64,000 bases of DNA, taken from contig OX388324.1 in the NCBI GenBank assembly GCA_947579605.1, forward strand, positions 19,289,746 to 19,353,745, given 5' to 3'. A program made the translations under genes and the position numbers. Shown here in pieces: positions 11,552 through 24,465 of this stretch. Under the pieces are notes generated by a model. It worked only from the letters and a program-made list of their open reading frames with translations, made no database searches and was not told the origin of the DNA. Origin of the DNA: Athripsodes cinereus (taxonomy: Eukaryota > Arthropoda > Insecta > Trichoptera > Leptoceridae). Within the stretch, counting starts at the first letter, position 1. Each line of letters starts with the position of its first letter.

Positions 11552-12360
11552 CATTTTATAAAAATCAATTTTGTTACCAAGCAACTGATATTCATTTCAG
11601 TTCCAAAAATGTAAGAAAATACATTTGTAATTTGTATATACATTAATTAGTTATACCTAGATTTCGTGAAACTGTAACACAAGTAGGTTACTAATAACAT
11701 TTTTCTCACAACTTTGACTTAAAGCTCATTATTTTAAGCTCGCGACACAAATTACTAGTAGTATTGTCTTTCATGAAAACCACTGAAATTTTAACTTAGA
11801 AAAGCTTACAATGAGAATTAAGATTTCACGTAATAATAATAACTTAAGTGCAAAATAAAACACGTTTGACACTATTATTTCAACTTCATACTTAACTTGA
11901 AGAAAATTTTTGTAAGAGTTATAGTTAAAATACGAGAAATCTCATTTTAAGCTTTGATTTAAGTGTTGAGTAATTTTTTATGAAAAAAAATATGCGTCAA
12001 AATTAACTTATCAGAGAAGCAGCGAAATTAATTATTACCTTATCTGACTGTCCTGCAAAAAAAAGTTTTGTTTGTTAATTTTTGTACACGTATGTACTTG
12101 TTTCCTAAGCAAAACTTTGATGTGGTTGAAGAATGGATGGAAGTGGAACAAATGCTATGAAAATGCGATCTCAGAAGAGAACGTTGGATTAATGAATGGT
12201 GAAAGGATATAAAAGAATGTATTTTTTGAAAGAGTAGCGTATCCACTTGGCATACTTTTTCTCCAACATTTGGGGAAAACTTTATTGCTTCAGAATACAA
12301 AATAAGTAAAGGTATTTTCTTGAATACTTTTGATAATACACCTACATACATTTTCTATAA

Positions 12361-12495
12361 AATTGAGCGATGAGGCTTGCCGCCCATCCAGAATGTCTAG
12401 ATTTTATATTGGCGGAGAGGACAGCTTGTATGTTAATTACATGTAGCTGGTCTCCTAGCTACCCCACTTTTGGGATATGCCATGATGGTATACTA
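12361..12495 (+). repeat. Family A dispersed repeat (plus orientation)
   Basis: Carries the family A blocks in order: GCGATGAGGCTTGCC, CCATCCAGAATGTCTAGATT, GGCGGAGAGGACAGCTTG, CTAGCTACCCCACTTTTGGG and the terminal GCCATGATGGTAT. Orientation is set by the terminus GTGATGGTA, which this family shares with RTE-type LINEs. Confidence 0.65.
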
Positions 12496-12499
12496 GAAG

Positions 12500-15190
12500 T
12501 TGTTATCTATAAAATTAGTATTCCAATAGATTAACAAAAAAATATATAAATTTTATTAGTTCTGGGATTAAACGAAATAAAATATAACACTTATGTATAA
12601 GTATTTATTTAACAGTTTGTGATCATGGAATACCTTAATAATATATGGCTTCTTCAAAATGAATGAATGAATAAAAAATAAAAAACATTTTTAAATATAG
12701 CAAAGTAAAAAAAAGAATTACACAATACTTACTTCCAACATTATTTTTTCTGGGCAATCATAACAAGTGTTGTTTGAATTGAGAATTGAAATCTTACAAC
12801 TTCAAAAGCGAATCTATATTTGAATTAAATTAACATTTTTAAATAGGAGTATAACAAGGTCATCGTCAACCGCACGTGTACTTAACACGTGCCATTACTT
12901 GAGATTGGTATGCTAATGCGACATTATAATATGTAGGTATATCTTTAACGACAAACTCTATTTTTTAAAATACCGTAAGTGATGATGGCAGCGATGGACG
13001 CTTGGAGAAAAGCTCCCTATCGTATGTTAGCCAGAATTCTTTCCCACCGCATTCCGATCTAATGTAGCAAATTTCGAATTGATGACTGTCTTTCCACTCC
13101 TTAACAATCCTTTATTCTTTTATATAAAATATTTTTTGCATCGAATTGAAAACGCAGGTTGTGCTTCATACCATTAATATTAGAAATTCAAGATAGGTAA
13201 AAAAATATTGCTGATTAAATTTAGACAATTACTTTTTGATTGAATAAATAGATTAATGTCTTAAATGGTCAAAAAAACTGTTTTTTTGTTCCGACGACCC
13301 AAGAATTCCTCTTTAATAGTTTACCATTCGAGTTCTAGGAATGTTGTGCGGAGAGGTAATTTTATTGGCGCAGCAAGACTCTGAATAGAGAAGGCTGATT
13401 TTTGACCTGTGCTCTCAATTAGTGTTAAAGAGTGAGATGAGATGAGAATAATTTTTTTTGTGATATTTAACGAATGATTAGATACGTTAAGACATCGAAA
13501 AAATATAAATAACAATGTGGAGCCTATTATTCGTCGGTCTGCATATAAAAAAAATTTTAACGTCAAAGCGAATAGGAAATTCTAAAACAAATCATTTATC
13601 ACAAACGTAATATATGAACTTTAAATATTTTTGATGTTCCTATTCCGTATAAATTAAAACATAATATTTTCAAAAAACGTAAATGGGTGAAGTGGTAAGT
13701 AACAACATAAAAAGAGGCTTTTTGTGTATCAACGAACCCAATTGGTCCTTGTTATCCTGACCACTTGAGGATATATTGTGTTCGGAATAAGGGTTTCATT
13801 ACAAGGATCCTTATCGATTTGGGTTATGCAAAGTACCTACCCTGAATTAATGGGCATTATTAAAACTCCCATGGTTTATGAGTTTTAGATTCAGAACTTG
13901 AAAAAAGTTTATGCTCGAATCGCTGTTAACGTAAGCAAAAGCTCTTTGAATTATTTGTTTTTTTTTTTGTTACTTATACGTGGAAAGTTTTTTCAACTAT
14001 TAACTCACAGTATTGAAAACATACACAGGATTTAAACATAATATAATTTTACTGAAAAAAAAAATCTTGTATTAACGTGTGTTTTATTCCATAGAAATCT
14101 TTTGAATAAAACGTACTTAGAATAGTTTTTAATTTGTCTTTACGTGAATTTTATTTAAAATCATAACATCAAATTTTCAATTCAATTATCAGGTATTTCT
14201 AAATAATTTTATACTGCCAAAGTTATACACCTAGTGGTTTCACCGGCTGCACCTTAAAATTCCGGTGTTTTAATGAAATTTTTATTTATTATTTTCACAG
14301 AAAAATTAAAAGATGCACAAAGAAATATTGGATTGTGCATATTCCACACAAATCAATTAAATAAGGCTTAAAAAAACCAAACGGTCACTTTATAAAGGGG
14401 TTCACCAGATGGGACTTGAAACCATATACCATCCCTTCTGCAAGGGTGCTTCACCCAAATAAATCTATCGATTGACATACCAAAGGTTGACAAATTCTCC
14501 CTTAGAAACTCTGATAGCTTTTTATTTTATTGTACTAATAGAAAAAATATGATGAAAAGTTAGTTTGATTGTTAATATTTCATTTACTTTCAGAGTTAAA
14601 AATATTGTCTGATGACATGTACATCATTATAAAACTGTTTCCATAGAAACACATGTAAAAAAATATTGTTATTAAAATATCACTATTTATTCACAAATAC
14701 TATTGAGTTTTTGTTTTATGTGTAGTTCAGAAAAGAATAGCAATAATATTTCTCGAAATTTTTTATCTCCATGTACCATCAGAGAAGGATGTTGGTTGTA
14801 ATTTATGGATATGATGTTTGATATAGTTGAAAAATGAGCTCAAAATTGGACTATTAAAAAACATACGCACTGTTTTACAGATATTTTTTCCGTCTGCCTT
14901 TTAAGGGTGATTTATAAAGGGGACACACACTTTTTATTTACATTTTTAACCCTTAACAATGTCCTGATAAAATTATATTGTATAATGGCTATAATAATAA
15001 TATAATATAATGCTGTTTTTTTTATCATTTACCTACGGTGGGGTTTTTTACGAACATTTTTCTGATGTAGAAATATTACGTTTTTATAAACAAACCTATG
15101 TCATATAAAACGTACGAGTACTTATAAATAAACATAACATTTCTTGCAGGAAATAAAGCGACAATCAAACATCATATGATTTTATGTTTA
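12500..15190. other. AT-rich intergenic DNA, nothing recognised
   Basis: Several slightly GC-richer islands (about 12985-13060, 13735-13860, 14220-14280, 14395-14470) look like old repeat fragments, but I could not match them to anything else in the window. There is no supported coding frame. Confidence 0.4.
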
Positions 15191-15194
15191 TATT

Positions 15195-15445
15195 CTTCTC
15201 CTAACAAGTCGGTCCCTCATTGCTGAGGATTGTGACCACCATGACCCCAACCAAGCGACAAGCTCCTCCACTGCTGTCTGCCCTCCGCCCAACTAAAAGT
15301 CCCACACATTGTACCCCCTGCAACATCTCTTAAATGATCCAACCATTTTTTTGGCATTTGACCCCTGCTTCGATTTTTTTGACTCCACCAGATTTAAATA
15401 TTTTTTTTCAGGTTGTCTGGCTCACGTCTTATAATATATCCGAAA
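15195..15445 (-). pseudogene. Decayed LINE ORF2 C-terminal fragment
   Basis: On the minus strand, fragments in different frames resemble the end of an RTE-type polyprotein: an aromatic/arginine start (R-D-A-Y), a region that would be the RGRP-type linker, and a W-R-x-L-V-like end near 15200-15250. Stops and frame changes are numerous. It is called only from this degraded pattern, so confidence is modest. Confidence 0.4.
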
Positions 15446-16259
15446 AGGTTTGGTATGCGTCTCTGACATATTATTACATACAGTCGAGTTTACGAAACGA
15501 TATTTATCACCTGAGAAGTCCCAGGAAAACAAAATGTATCAAGCACTTTCTTTAAAGTATTTGAGTGTCTAAAATTAAAACGCTTTAAAATTATTTAGTC
15601 TTCAACGTTTTTCTCGAGAACACAGGGTGGAACTAATTGCTACAAAAATTTCTTACTCCCTCCCCCTCTCTTTCGACATTGCATATCCAATAATTAATTT
15701 ACTCTCACTCTTTTGATATTAAGAAATAGAGATCAGATTTATTTTTACATATTATATCTTTTGCTTTCTCCACAATCAAGCAAATTTATCATACATGCAC
15801 GCAAAACTCTCACATTACATACAGGTCAAACGAAAAATAAGTAAGTTCTCTAAAATATTATAATAATTGCAGGATAACTCATTATATTTTATATTGTTAG
15901 TAGAGCAAAACACGTTTAAAATGTTAAGTCACTCGAATATTGTCTAACTGTCTGTCTGTTAGGTCCTATTATTATTATTCTCTTCTATTATTGTCTGTGT
16001 CGAGTATGTACTTACTTAGATCGTCATTGTGGTGAAAGCGTGACTTGGTGGGCTAGTGGTCTAAACCAATATTGGGATTCCCCGGGGTATTTGACAGTTG
16101 TCCGAATGGGATATTTACATTTCACATACGTCTCATTTCAAACTCAAAGTAAGTCAAGATTAAATCAATTTTTCACTAGTATTTATTTTTATTTACCTAC
16201 ACGTTTTAGTTTAATACAATAACTTTTTATAACCACCAATTTAACTATTACTACTACTA

Positions 16260-16630
16260 TTCCATCACGGCATATCCCACAAGTGGGTTGCTTGCCAGCA
16301 GATTTGCTGCATATTTATTTATTTATTTATTTATTTATTTTGGACAATGAACGGCATTTGCCTTTTACAATAGATGACAAATTTACAACATTATAGTATA
16401 AATTACAGTCTTCAAAAATCAAAAAATGTATACACTCCGATATTAAAAATAAAATAAATCAAATCACAAATATAATAAACATGCAAACTATCCTCTCCAT
16501 GCCAATATTAAATCAAGACATTTAGGATGGGTGGCAAACCTCATCGCTGAATTTTAGATGTAAAATGTCTTAATTTTTTTCCGAACACCTGCCTTTTACA
16601 GGAAACTCCAAAAGTGTTTAAATCTTCACT
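16260..16630 (-). repeat. Family A repeat, split by an insertion
   Basis: The first block (CCATCACGGCATATCCCACA ... CAGATTTGCTGCATA) at 16262-16311 continues at about 16481 with AACATGCAAACTATCCTCTC, GGATGGGTGGCAAACC and CCGAACACCTGCCTTTTACA. In intact copies these blocks are contiguous, so about 170 bases have been inserted (listed separately). Confidence 0.7.
16312..16480 (-). mobile_element. Truncated LINE 3' end inserted in family A
   Basis: Begins on the plus strand with a (TTTA)n run and GGACAATGAACGGC ... GCCTTTTACA, i.e. on the minus strand a 3' end with an AAAGGC ... GCCGTT pair and an (AAAT)n tail. The same arrangement closes the full LINE at 51.4-55.7 kb, so this is a short 5'-truncated copy of a related element. 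Confidence 0.6.
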
Positions 16631-17329
16631 AATTTAAACATTTTAAGTAAATTCTTCCACTTATTTAAATACCTATTTGAAATTTCAGTCAAACTTTGAG
16701 AAATATTAAATATCTAATAATCCGTGGCTTACAGTAAACCTGCAACGTTTGAACTATTTACTGAAAATTTTAGAGTATTCCGTTAAAAACAGGTACATAC
16801 TATTCGAACAACTCTACATAATATACCTACATAAAACAGAATTCAACATATTCAAATCAGCAGTGATAAGACAAACATATTGTTTTTATTGCCTGATTTT
16901 TTGCAAGAGATTCAATTTTTATGTAAATTTTTGTACATAGGTAACAGAATCCACTGCTAAGAAATAATGGAAAATGCTCCTTATATTATGCAACCACAAT
17001 ACCGTGTTGACATCTACTACAGGATTGTACAATTGTACATACATACCTACATACCAGTGGCGTGCTTTCCATACATGCAAAAAAGCACCGCATGCCTAGC
17101 AAAAAGTTGGATATTGTCTGAAATTGATATACAAAAACGATGAGATCGTGATATATCTCAAATTCCTATACTAAATTGAAATTTTGGCGACGGAGCAGAA
17201 GAAATTTGGTGAGTCGGGTATTTTCTTAAATTCGTATACCGAATTGTGGAAATAATAAAAAAAAAAACATTTCGAAAGCATGCCCAATATAAAAGGTCTG
17301 GTCCCGCCACTGCTACATACATAGTACAT

Positions 17330-17645
17330 ACATACATACCATCACGCCGCTTCCCTCGCGGGGTAGGCAGAAAGGATCGAGCGCCACTTCCTTCTATCCT
17401 TTCATACATCTTTCGCTTCCGTCACTGACATACAATTACTAAGACATACAAGCCAAATATATCTTCTTAGTCATTCTGTCCTCATTCATTCTTTCCACGT
17501 GCCCAAACCATCTTAACTTATTTACATTCACCTTTGTTATAACACCAACTTTCATTCCACATTCCTTTCGTAGGCGTGACTTTTTACGCCTGCTTTTTAT
17601 AGGATACTCAAGGAGTGGAAGAGTTTTCTTTACCGGAAAATCCAC
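17330..17645 (-). mobile_element. RTE-type LINE 3' end, with deletion
   Basis: The minus strand reads K-L-R-W-F-G-H-V-E-R-M then N-E-D-R-M-T-K-K-I-Y-L, the signature near the C-terminus of RTE-type LINEs, as in the copy at 41638-41936. About 40 codons are deleted after IYL, and the frame resumes near V-T-x-A-K-D-V. The end is the GTGATGGTATGTATGTATGT tail (plus-strand (ACAT)n at about 17320-17340). Bases 17575-17645 instead match the 5' part of family A, so the two repeats abut. Confidence 0.75.
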
Positions 17646-18067
17646 AAAGTAAATACGATGTTTTTCTTTTCAAGAATTATTTTTGTAAATATGAAATTTT
17701 ATCAAAACATTTATCGGAATGATTTTAACCTGGATTTTTTGCATGCAAATTCATTAAGTTATGAAATATGCCACAGTTATAATAAGGAATAATTTTCAAA
17801 ATGCACAGTTTCTTGGAATTATAAGCCTTCAAACATTCGAATTTTTTTATTTCTGATACTATGCTAAAAAAATAATATAAAATAAATAGGACATCAGGTC
17901 AAAATGGATAAACTCAAAAAGGTAAACAGTGTAGCGCTAGTAATGATAATAAAAAATAGGGTGTAATTTGTACAGAATGACTTGCATGGTTCCTGTTGTA
18001 GATTGTTGATGAGAGGAGCTTATACTTACATTAAGTTGGTATAACAGGAACTTTGTAGTATACCTAT

Positions 18068-18130
18068 ACAGGGTAGTGGTCGGCAAACCATTACGCCAAA
18101 GAGCCCAATAGGATTAACATTACAATGTTT
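18068..18130 (+). mobile_element. Possible hAT left end
   Basis: GTAGTGGTCGGCAAACCATT resembles the CAGTGGTCGGCAAACC type of hAT terminus. No matching right end was found nearby, so it is probably a truncated or chance match. Confidence 0.25.
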
Positions 18131-18249
18131 AAAAATAAATTGAAAATCTATTATGATACTTCATACTTCAGACTTTGGAAGCACTGATTAAGAGTCATAT
18201 TTACGAAATATTTTATGTAAAGTTAAAATAAAATGATGATAATCTATAC

Positions 18250-18740
18250 CAGGGATGTTGCGAATATTCGCATCCGCATCCGCAAATGCGGAGCTTCCGC
18301 ATGTATTTGGACATCTGCATCCGCATCCGCAATAATCGATGCCGATGTTCATGCGGATGCGGATGTAAGACAATTTGCGACAAGAAAGAAATGGGGCGGG
18401 GCCGGCGAATGGCGCGTGCCGTTCGCACTTGACATTAACCAATGGGGACGAAAAAATTGGTGACAAGATCCGATACGTTTTTAATTTTGCCGGGTTTAAT
18501 TTATTTTTGCAAATAACAAAAAAGAAAAAAAATATTTCGCCAAAAAATCCATAATATTATTGTAGCAACAATTTCGTCACATAGGTATTTGACAGTGGGG
18601 CCTACCAATTAAGATAGTTTATTTCTATAACATCTTGAACATCCGCATTCGCATTCGCATCCGCGGATGCGAGCCTTCAAAAATCCGCATCCGCATTCAC
18701 ATCCGCGGATGTGTAAAAATCGACATCCGCAACATCCCTG
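18250..18740. mobile_element. Non-autonomous hAT MITE with 8 bp target duplication
   Basis: Terminal inverted repeats CAGGGATGTTGCG and CGCAACATCCCTG lie between perfect 8 bp direct repeats ATCTATAC (18242-18249 and 18741-18748), the hallmark of hAT insertion. The interior is rich in the hexamer ATCCGC in both orientations near both ends. The open frames across it are by-products of this hexamer repetition. It has no transposase. Confidence 0.92.
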
Positions 18741-18974
18741 ATCTATACATTAAAATCATGACAGTGACTGACAAACACTTACTGTAAACTATTAAATAGT
18801 TAAGAAATTTTCTTCACCTTGGAACGTTTGAATACGTCAGGTTTGTATAATGTAAATAAATAGTCTCTTACTCTTTTCCGTAAGCTTTCGAGGGTCTTAT
18901 TAGAAGCAGATATTTTTTTAAATCACTTTAAGACAATAAGGCCTAAAATTAAGCAATCAGGCGTTTTTAATTGG

Positions 18975-19045
18975 CATGAAGTGGACAATTTGGGTGTGTA
19001 ATACTTGCAGTTGGTCCGCTGGCTGTTATACCTACTTGTGAGATA
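18975..19045 (+). repeat. Family A fragment
   Basis: Degenerate blocks GTTGGTCCGCTGGCTGTTAT and CCTACTTGTGAGATAT correspond to the GCTGGCTACCCCACTTGTGG end of family A. Confidence 0.4.
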
Positions 19046-19049
19046 TTTT

Positions 19050-19230
19050 TTTTTTTTTTAAAAGATATATCTGGGTTTTGTTATAAACCCAAATACAACC
19101 TTATACACCTTTCACAGTAAGCTAAAAGCTTGTGTCGTGAAAGGGGAGTTTGCCGGCACCCGGGATCGAACCTCCGACCCCTTGTTCACGAAGCCGAGAC
19201 TCTACCTCCAGGCTACCGACGAACTCGAAT
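19050..19230 (-). mobile_element. tRNA-derived SINE-1 (minus copy)
   Basis: Reverse complement of the SINE-1 copies at 33796, 59879 and 62137: tRNA-like head with B box GGTTCGATCCC, then CTCCCCTTTCACGACACAAG, then GTATTTGGGTTTATAACAAA and an A-rich tail (T-run on the plus strand at 19051-19061). It is not a functional tRNA gene: the stem-loop arms do not form a cloverleaf. Confidence 0.8.
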
Positions 19231-19855
19231 ATGTCATAATTGTTCTAACAGTAGTAGAAATTAAAATAAACTTGAATGTTTTGTGTCTAATTTTAAACTT
19301 CATTACAGGTTTATAATGACTGTTTGATTCTTTAATATTGTAAAAATAAATAAATAAATATCAATAATATGATTTCTCAGTTTACTTTCAATAAAACTTA
19401 TGCTTGAGATAAAATGAGAATTTCGTTGGTTTGATATTTGAGCTAGATCCGCCATTAAATGGATCAACAAACCGCACTTTCCGATCACTGTTATAGGAGA
19501 ACACATACAAGTAAATATAGTATTTAAAGACGTAGGTATACATATAAGGTTTTAAGTTATTTTCCCGAGATGAGTCGTTTACCGAATACGTGATGAAAAC
19601 ATAGTTAAAAAATAATTTTCATATAATGTAACTTTTAACGAATTAAATGTGACACAATCAGCAGTTGATAGTACCTACTTACCTAAATACATTCAGGTTT
19701 CAAATAAACTATCATGTCGAATTATTAGTAAAATATTATTTACCAGCAACTCATAGTACGTCCAGATATATAAATACAAAAAAAATTGCATGAGTTTATT
19801 TTCCTAATTTTAAGAAAAATGTTTGAAATATTTTGTATAAAAGAAACAATTAATT

Positions 19856-20110
19856 CTGTACCTGAGAGCCGTTTAGTCTTAAGTGCTAAAATGCCATTTT
19901 CAAATTCAATTTTTTAATCGAAAAAATCTCAACATTTTACTAGTTATAAGCTGTATATAGTATATACAGCTTATTACATAGACCCTAAAGTATAGACCCT
20001 AAGCATTTCTGAACTTAAGACTCACGACTGGTTGAGTTATTTCCGCTTTTTTCGTAACTTTGGCATTTTTGTTAAAAATGCACTTGAGTCCTAATGGCTC
20101 TCAGGTACAG
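19856..20110. mobile_element. MITE with CTGTACCTGAGAGCC ends
   Basis: Inverted ends begin CTGTACCTGAGAGCC and are perfect for 15 bases, then continue imperfectly (TTAAGTGC / GCACTTGA). AATT flanks both sides (19852-19855 and 20111-20114), a possible 4 bp duplication. A perfect hairpin, AAGCTGTATATA and its complement around one base, lies near the centre (about 19948-19972). It has no ORF. Confidence 0.8.
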
Positions 20111-20159
20111 AATTTATCTTCCAGACTAGTTATTACGGTATACAGTTATTCCAGATTGT

Positions 20160-20240
20160 ACAGATGAAAAAGCTTTCTCCACGGTAATAGATAACGTCGG
20201 AAGGATCTCATACGGCACTCTTAGAAGAAGAAGACTAGTC
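20160..20240 (+). mobile_element. LINE 3' tail fragment
   Basis: GATAACGTCGGAAGGATCTC followed by ACGGCACTCTTAGAAGAAGA resembles the tail at 26390-26456 (CAACGTCGGAGGGACTTGAT ... GAAGAAGAAG). Both look like the last codons and end of the same LINE family. Confidence 0.5.
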
Positions 20241-21980
20241 TGCGACGCATGTCTCAATATATAAGTCTGTCTCAAAAGTAGAGTAGAGCGGGGACCTACA
20301 ACATACCGAGTATTGGATATCGGGTACCGAGTATCGAGAAGAATAATAGTTACTGTGAGTATACTAGGTACAGGCAGTAATAGTTTGGCCCCTGAACGAG
20401 GGTTGCCACTAATAATAGCCCCACCTGTCAATCCGGTCAATCTTCCGGTGAGATGGCGGCATTCACATTCAATATTATTATTATTAGTACTACTACTTCT
20501 ACTACTACAATGTATCTATCTATCTCTATCTACCTTTTCTATATACACGTGGATGTAATGTGTAAGTGAAGGCACGGTATATATTTATGCGGGAACTTAA
20601 AAAAGTGGATGTGAAAAATAGCAGTGATTTATTTATAATGATCTATTTATTCGTCTCTTTCTTGCAAGATTTCAAATATCCCTGAAAATACGATTATTCG
20701 TAAAGTATCAAGCATGAACAAGTTCTACCTTCAAATGTCTTGAAGATTATGATATTTATATGGAGAAAACAGTATGTATGGTTAAAGCAAACACTTCATT
20801 TACTGTTTTCACCATGTGTAAAAAAATCCTTGATATTAAAAGTGATTTTTAATATTGAATGCAGTAGTTTTTTTCACATTCACCCAAAATTCTATCATGA
20901 TAATGATTCTTATTATCAATAATGTACACAAAAAATTGTCATCAAGATTTATCATTTTTACACGTCATTCATAAATATCACCACAAAATTATAATTTTTA
21001 AAGATGGCAATATGTATAACCTTATTTTATTATCAAGTTTTTATTTATATAGTTTGTAAATGCTTGTTTTTTTTGGGTGCGAAATGTTTATTTTTTGTTT
21101 TGTTTTATAATATTCTTTTATGAAAAAGGCATCAGCCGTTTAAAAAAAAATGTTATTGTTCTTTTTGATCATGTACCTACCATTCTATCATTAGAAACAT
21201 GACTGTTGTAATAGTATAGGATAGGTTTCCACACGGAGAGCCTACTCGAGTTCGATTGGGAATATTGGGTTGCCCGCAAAGCGAGTGAACCGAAAATGTA
21301 CATTGCATTTTGATATGGGTTCATTTTGAAACTAACAAACTATTCTAGATACCTACTAAGTGCCACTATTCTATGGGGTCCTTTGAAACTATATATTATG
21401 TTTGCGAATAAATACACGTGATATTAATTTATCAATAAACCTTTGTATGTACTATAGAGGGAAATAAAATCGTTTCTCGTTGAAATCAAAATTAAAAACT
21501 TACTAATATGGGTCTATTTCTATGATAGGTTATCCAATAGTATGCAGTTAGAAAATATATATTGATGATCATAATTGTTTTTATTATTATCATCTTTCAC
21601 TGTACACTGTGACATGGTAGAGATCTATCCTCTTTTACTTCTTTCGCTTCTTCTACATACATTCATACAATTTTTGATACATGTACGCCAATGACTCCTA
21701 CTTAACACGTCGTGGCCCTCCTTAAGGAATTGTTCCACGTAATCAAGTCACATTTTTTTTACATAAAAGACATTTTTTTCTCACATTATAAACCATAATA
21801 GTTTTCTTCGCCGTTCCTGTGAGAGCTACAATTGCGCATTTCAGGGGGTTGATATTTTCGGCTCCACTCTTTCACAGTTTAAGTCTGGTATTAAGTCGGC
21901 GGTGATGAGTTGATGGTGCAGTTTGGAAACTATTATCCCTTCTTTATCCCTTCTTTGGGATGAGTCTCCTATACTTCCCT
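20240..21980. other. AT-rich DNA with scattered repeat scraps
   Basis: A possible LINE tail with the AAAGGC ... GCCGTTT hairpin lies at about 21120-21150. GC-richer scraps lie at about 20285-20470, 21230-21300 and 21790-21930. No coding frame is supported. Confidence 0.4.
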
Positions 21981-21984
21981 TTCC

Positions 21985-22470
21985 TAATGACCATTGTTTT
22001 TATTTTATGTATATGTTTATATTTTTTTTTTTTAATCTTTGATTATTATTTTTATTTTTAGCTGATGTTTTTAGTATTATTTTTATAAACATTGTTTTAA
22101 TTTTAACTATTTACTTTTACTTTTATTTGTCACTATTACATATTATTTTTTGGCGTATTGAATCTTGCGCTTCTTACATTAACGCTTATTATTTTTATAT
22201 TATTTTATGGTGACTATGTAATGTATTTTTAGTTCTGTAACTATTTTAAATTTTTTTTTCGAATTTTTAAAGTTATTGTTTTGGGTTTTTTATTTTTGGG
22301 TTACATAGATGGGTACTTTTAATCTGGGAATCTTAATCATATACAGTATTTGTAAACATTTGTGCATTCTGTAATTGGGTTAATACTATACCTAATTGTT
22401 TTATACTATATTTATGTAAAAACCTGTAGAAATGCCAATAAAGGAAAATAAAAATAAAAAAATAAAAATA
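21985..22470 (+). mobile_element. Possible LINE 3' UTR with A-rich tail
   Basis: A very T-rich stretch closes with CCAATAAAGGAAAATAAAAA and further AAAATA repeats at about 22440-22470. This has the look of a LINE or transcript 3' end (AATAAA signal then A-rich tail). No upstream ORF was found, and the call is tentative. Confidence 0.3.
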
Positions 22471-22474
22471 ATCT

Positions 22475-24200
22475 CATATAATTTCAGTTAATTATGTATT
22501 CTTTTTAACACTAATCGCTGTTTGTGAGTGATGTGTAATTTAATCATACATTACAGTCGAGATAGAAATTATGTCGCGATAGGCAGTAGGAGTTTTAGTT
22601 ATTCACCTCTAAGTAATAAATTTAACCATATTCAATTAATATTATTGATTGATGTGAGTTTGGCTCAGTCATTTTCGGCACAGAGTAAATGCTTTGGTAT
22701 GTGTTATCCATGAACACTTCAAATTATAGAGGTAGGTATAATAAATTGATTTGATATGCATAAATTATTTATTAAACTAAACAATATGCTAATATAATGT
22801 TCAAAGTAAAGCTACAATGTTTTAATCAACATCAGTTTCAGACTCATTAAATTTGTGAATACAAAATAATTTTATTGTGTGCGCTCAATACTTACGCATG
22901 GCATAAAAAATAGGGCAGATACAACCAAACCCAAAAGTACATAATTATGTTATGAACCACAGAGATGCAAACTTTATGTGCTATTGTTAAAAAAAAAAAC
23001 TTTGAGATTGTGTCAGAAATACTGCAACTAAAGAGATGTGTGAAGCTTTAGGTGGGGAAGACAATGGCGGTGATATTGGAACGAACATGTCTAAAATAGG
23101 AGAAGGACCAGAGTTCCAAATATTTTCCTACGTGAACTACATGAGGAATGGTGCCCAACAGGAAGATTTCCGAAACGATAGAAAAATAGTTGGCCCTGCT
23201 CATTGCCAGAGGCCCTTCCTGCATGAACAGGCCTTTGGGTCTAATAAAATATTAAGATGAAAAATATGATAATAAATTATTGATCTGTATTGAGTCTCCA
23301 ACCCGATCAATCTTCAATCTTTCTTCCAGAAGCACAAAGCAGAATGCAGACTTCTCAATTCAGATTATCGACTCCAATATTATATACATAACCTCTTGCC
23401 ATGAATTTTTTATACGCAGCTCTGATTCATAGTCATAAAAACAGTGTAATGCAAATAAGAGTCGTTCAGATAGTTAAAAACTTGATGAATAAAATAATAG
23501 TGCATTTGGCCAATTACCATTAGAAATTCAGCCACAAAATTATTTTAACAATTAACAATTAATAACAGTACTATTTTAAGGTTAAAATTATGACAAAAAC
23601 TGTTTTATTTTGCGATTATGTGACTTGACACATTATTACAAAATATCGTTCACAAATAATATTATGTTAATTAAAGAGTCACTTGGCCGATGAAATGTGG
23701 TCAAATCAAAGCGGAAAATCGTCAATTAATACTTAATAATATAATTATATATATTCGACTAATTATAAAACACCCGCCGGTAACCTCATTATTTATTTAA
23801 TTTTCAAATCATTCAATTTATAGATTGAATATTTGAGGAAATAAACGAATTTGAATAGATATTTGAAATGTTATGAATATCTAGAAGAGAGAACATATCT
23901 ATGTAGGTCACATGCTTTTTTAGCGAATTTTCGTATATCTTGTGGAATGTTAGCGCTTTGTAATTTCACATTGATTTTAGTGTACGGTATAAATTATATT
24001 TAAATATTTTTAAATAATAAAAAATCAGCAATGAAATAGTCAACTGTCCTGAATGCTCATTTATTAAGGGACGAAAAAGACTAACTTTGTTTTTATTATG
24101 AGTATACGCAGTTGTTTTTTCACTATCCAATGGTCGCTGATAGATTCTATTTACAGTCATAAAGAAAGAAATAATAAATTGAAATAAAAAATGTATAACT
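22475..24200. other. AT-rich DNA, nothing recognised
   Basis: Includes a 74-codon plus-strand open frame at 23036-23260 that resembles no known family and has no supporting context. Otherwise empty. Confidence 0.4.
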
Positions 24201-24209
24201 ATTATAAAA

Positions 24210-24450
24210 ATTCCATCACGGCATATCCCACAGTTGGGGAAGACAGTAAAATAACTACATATAATAAATATGCAGATTGTCCTCTCCATTCAGATTTTTT
24301 TTTTATTCAGAATAGGTAGCACGCTTCATTGCTAGATTGTTAATATTTATTATCTTGCACATGCTATTGCAGATACTTGCATTTTACAGTACACTCAAAA
24401 ACTTACAGAAAAACGTGATTAACATTTTTCCGTGCAATTTAAAAAAAAGC
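24210..24450 (-). repeat. Family A repeat, decayed
   Basis: CCATCACGGCATATCCCACA, TGTCCTCTCCATTCAGATT, TAGGTAGCACGCTTCATTGC and TTTTACAGTACACTCAAAAA follow the family A order with small indels. Confidence 0.65.
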
Positions 24451-24465
24451 AAAAAAATCAATATA

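Noticed and set aside
18188..18466. Three open frames rich in Ala, Arg, Ile, Asp and Cys
   Set aside because: They arise from ATCCGC hexamer repeats inside a hAT MITE.
23036..23260. 74-codon plus-strand frame with a gene-like composition
   Set aside because: No recognised domain, no splice or promoter context, and a length easily reached by chance.
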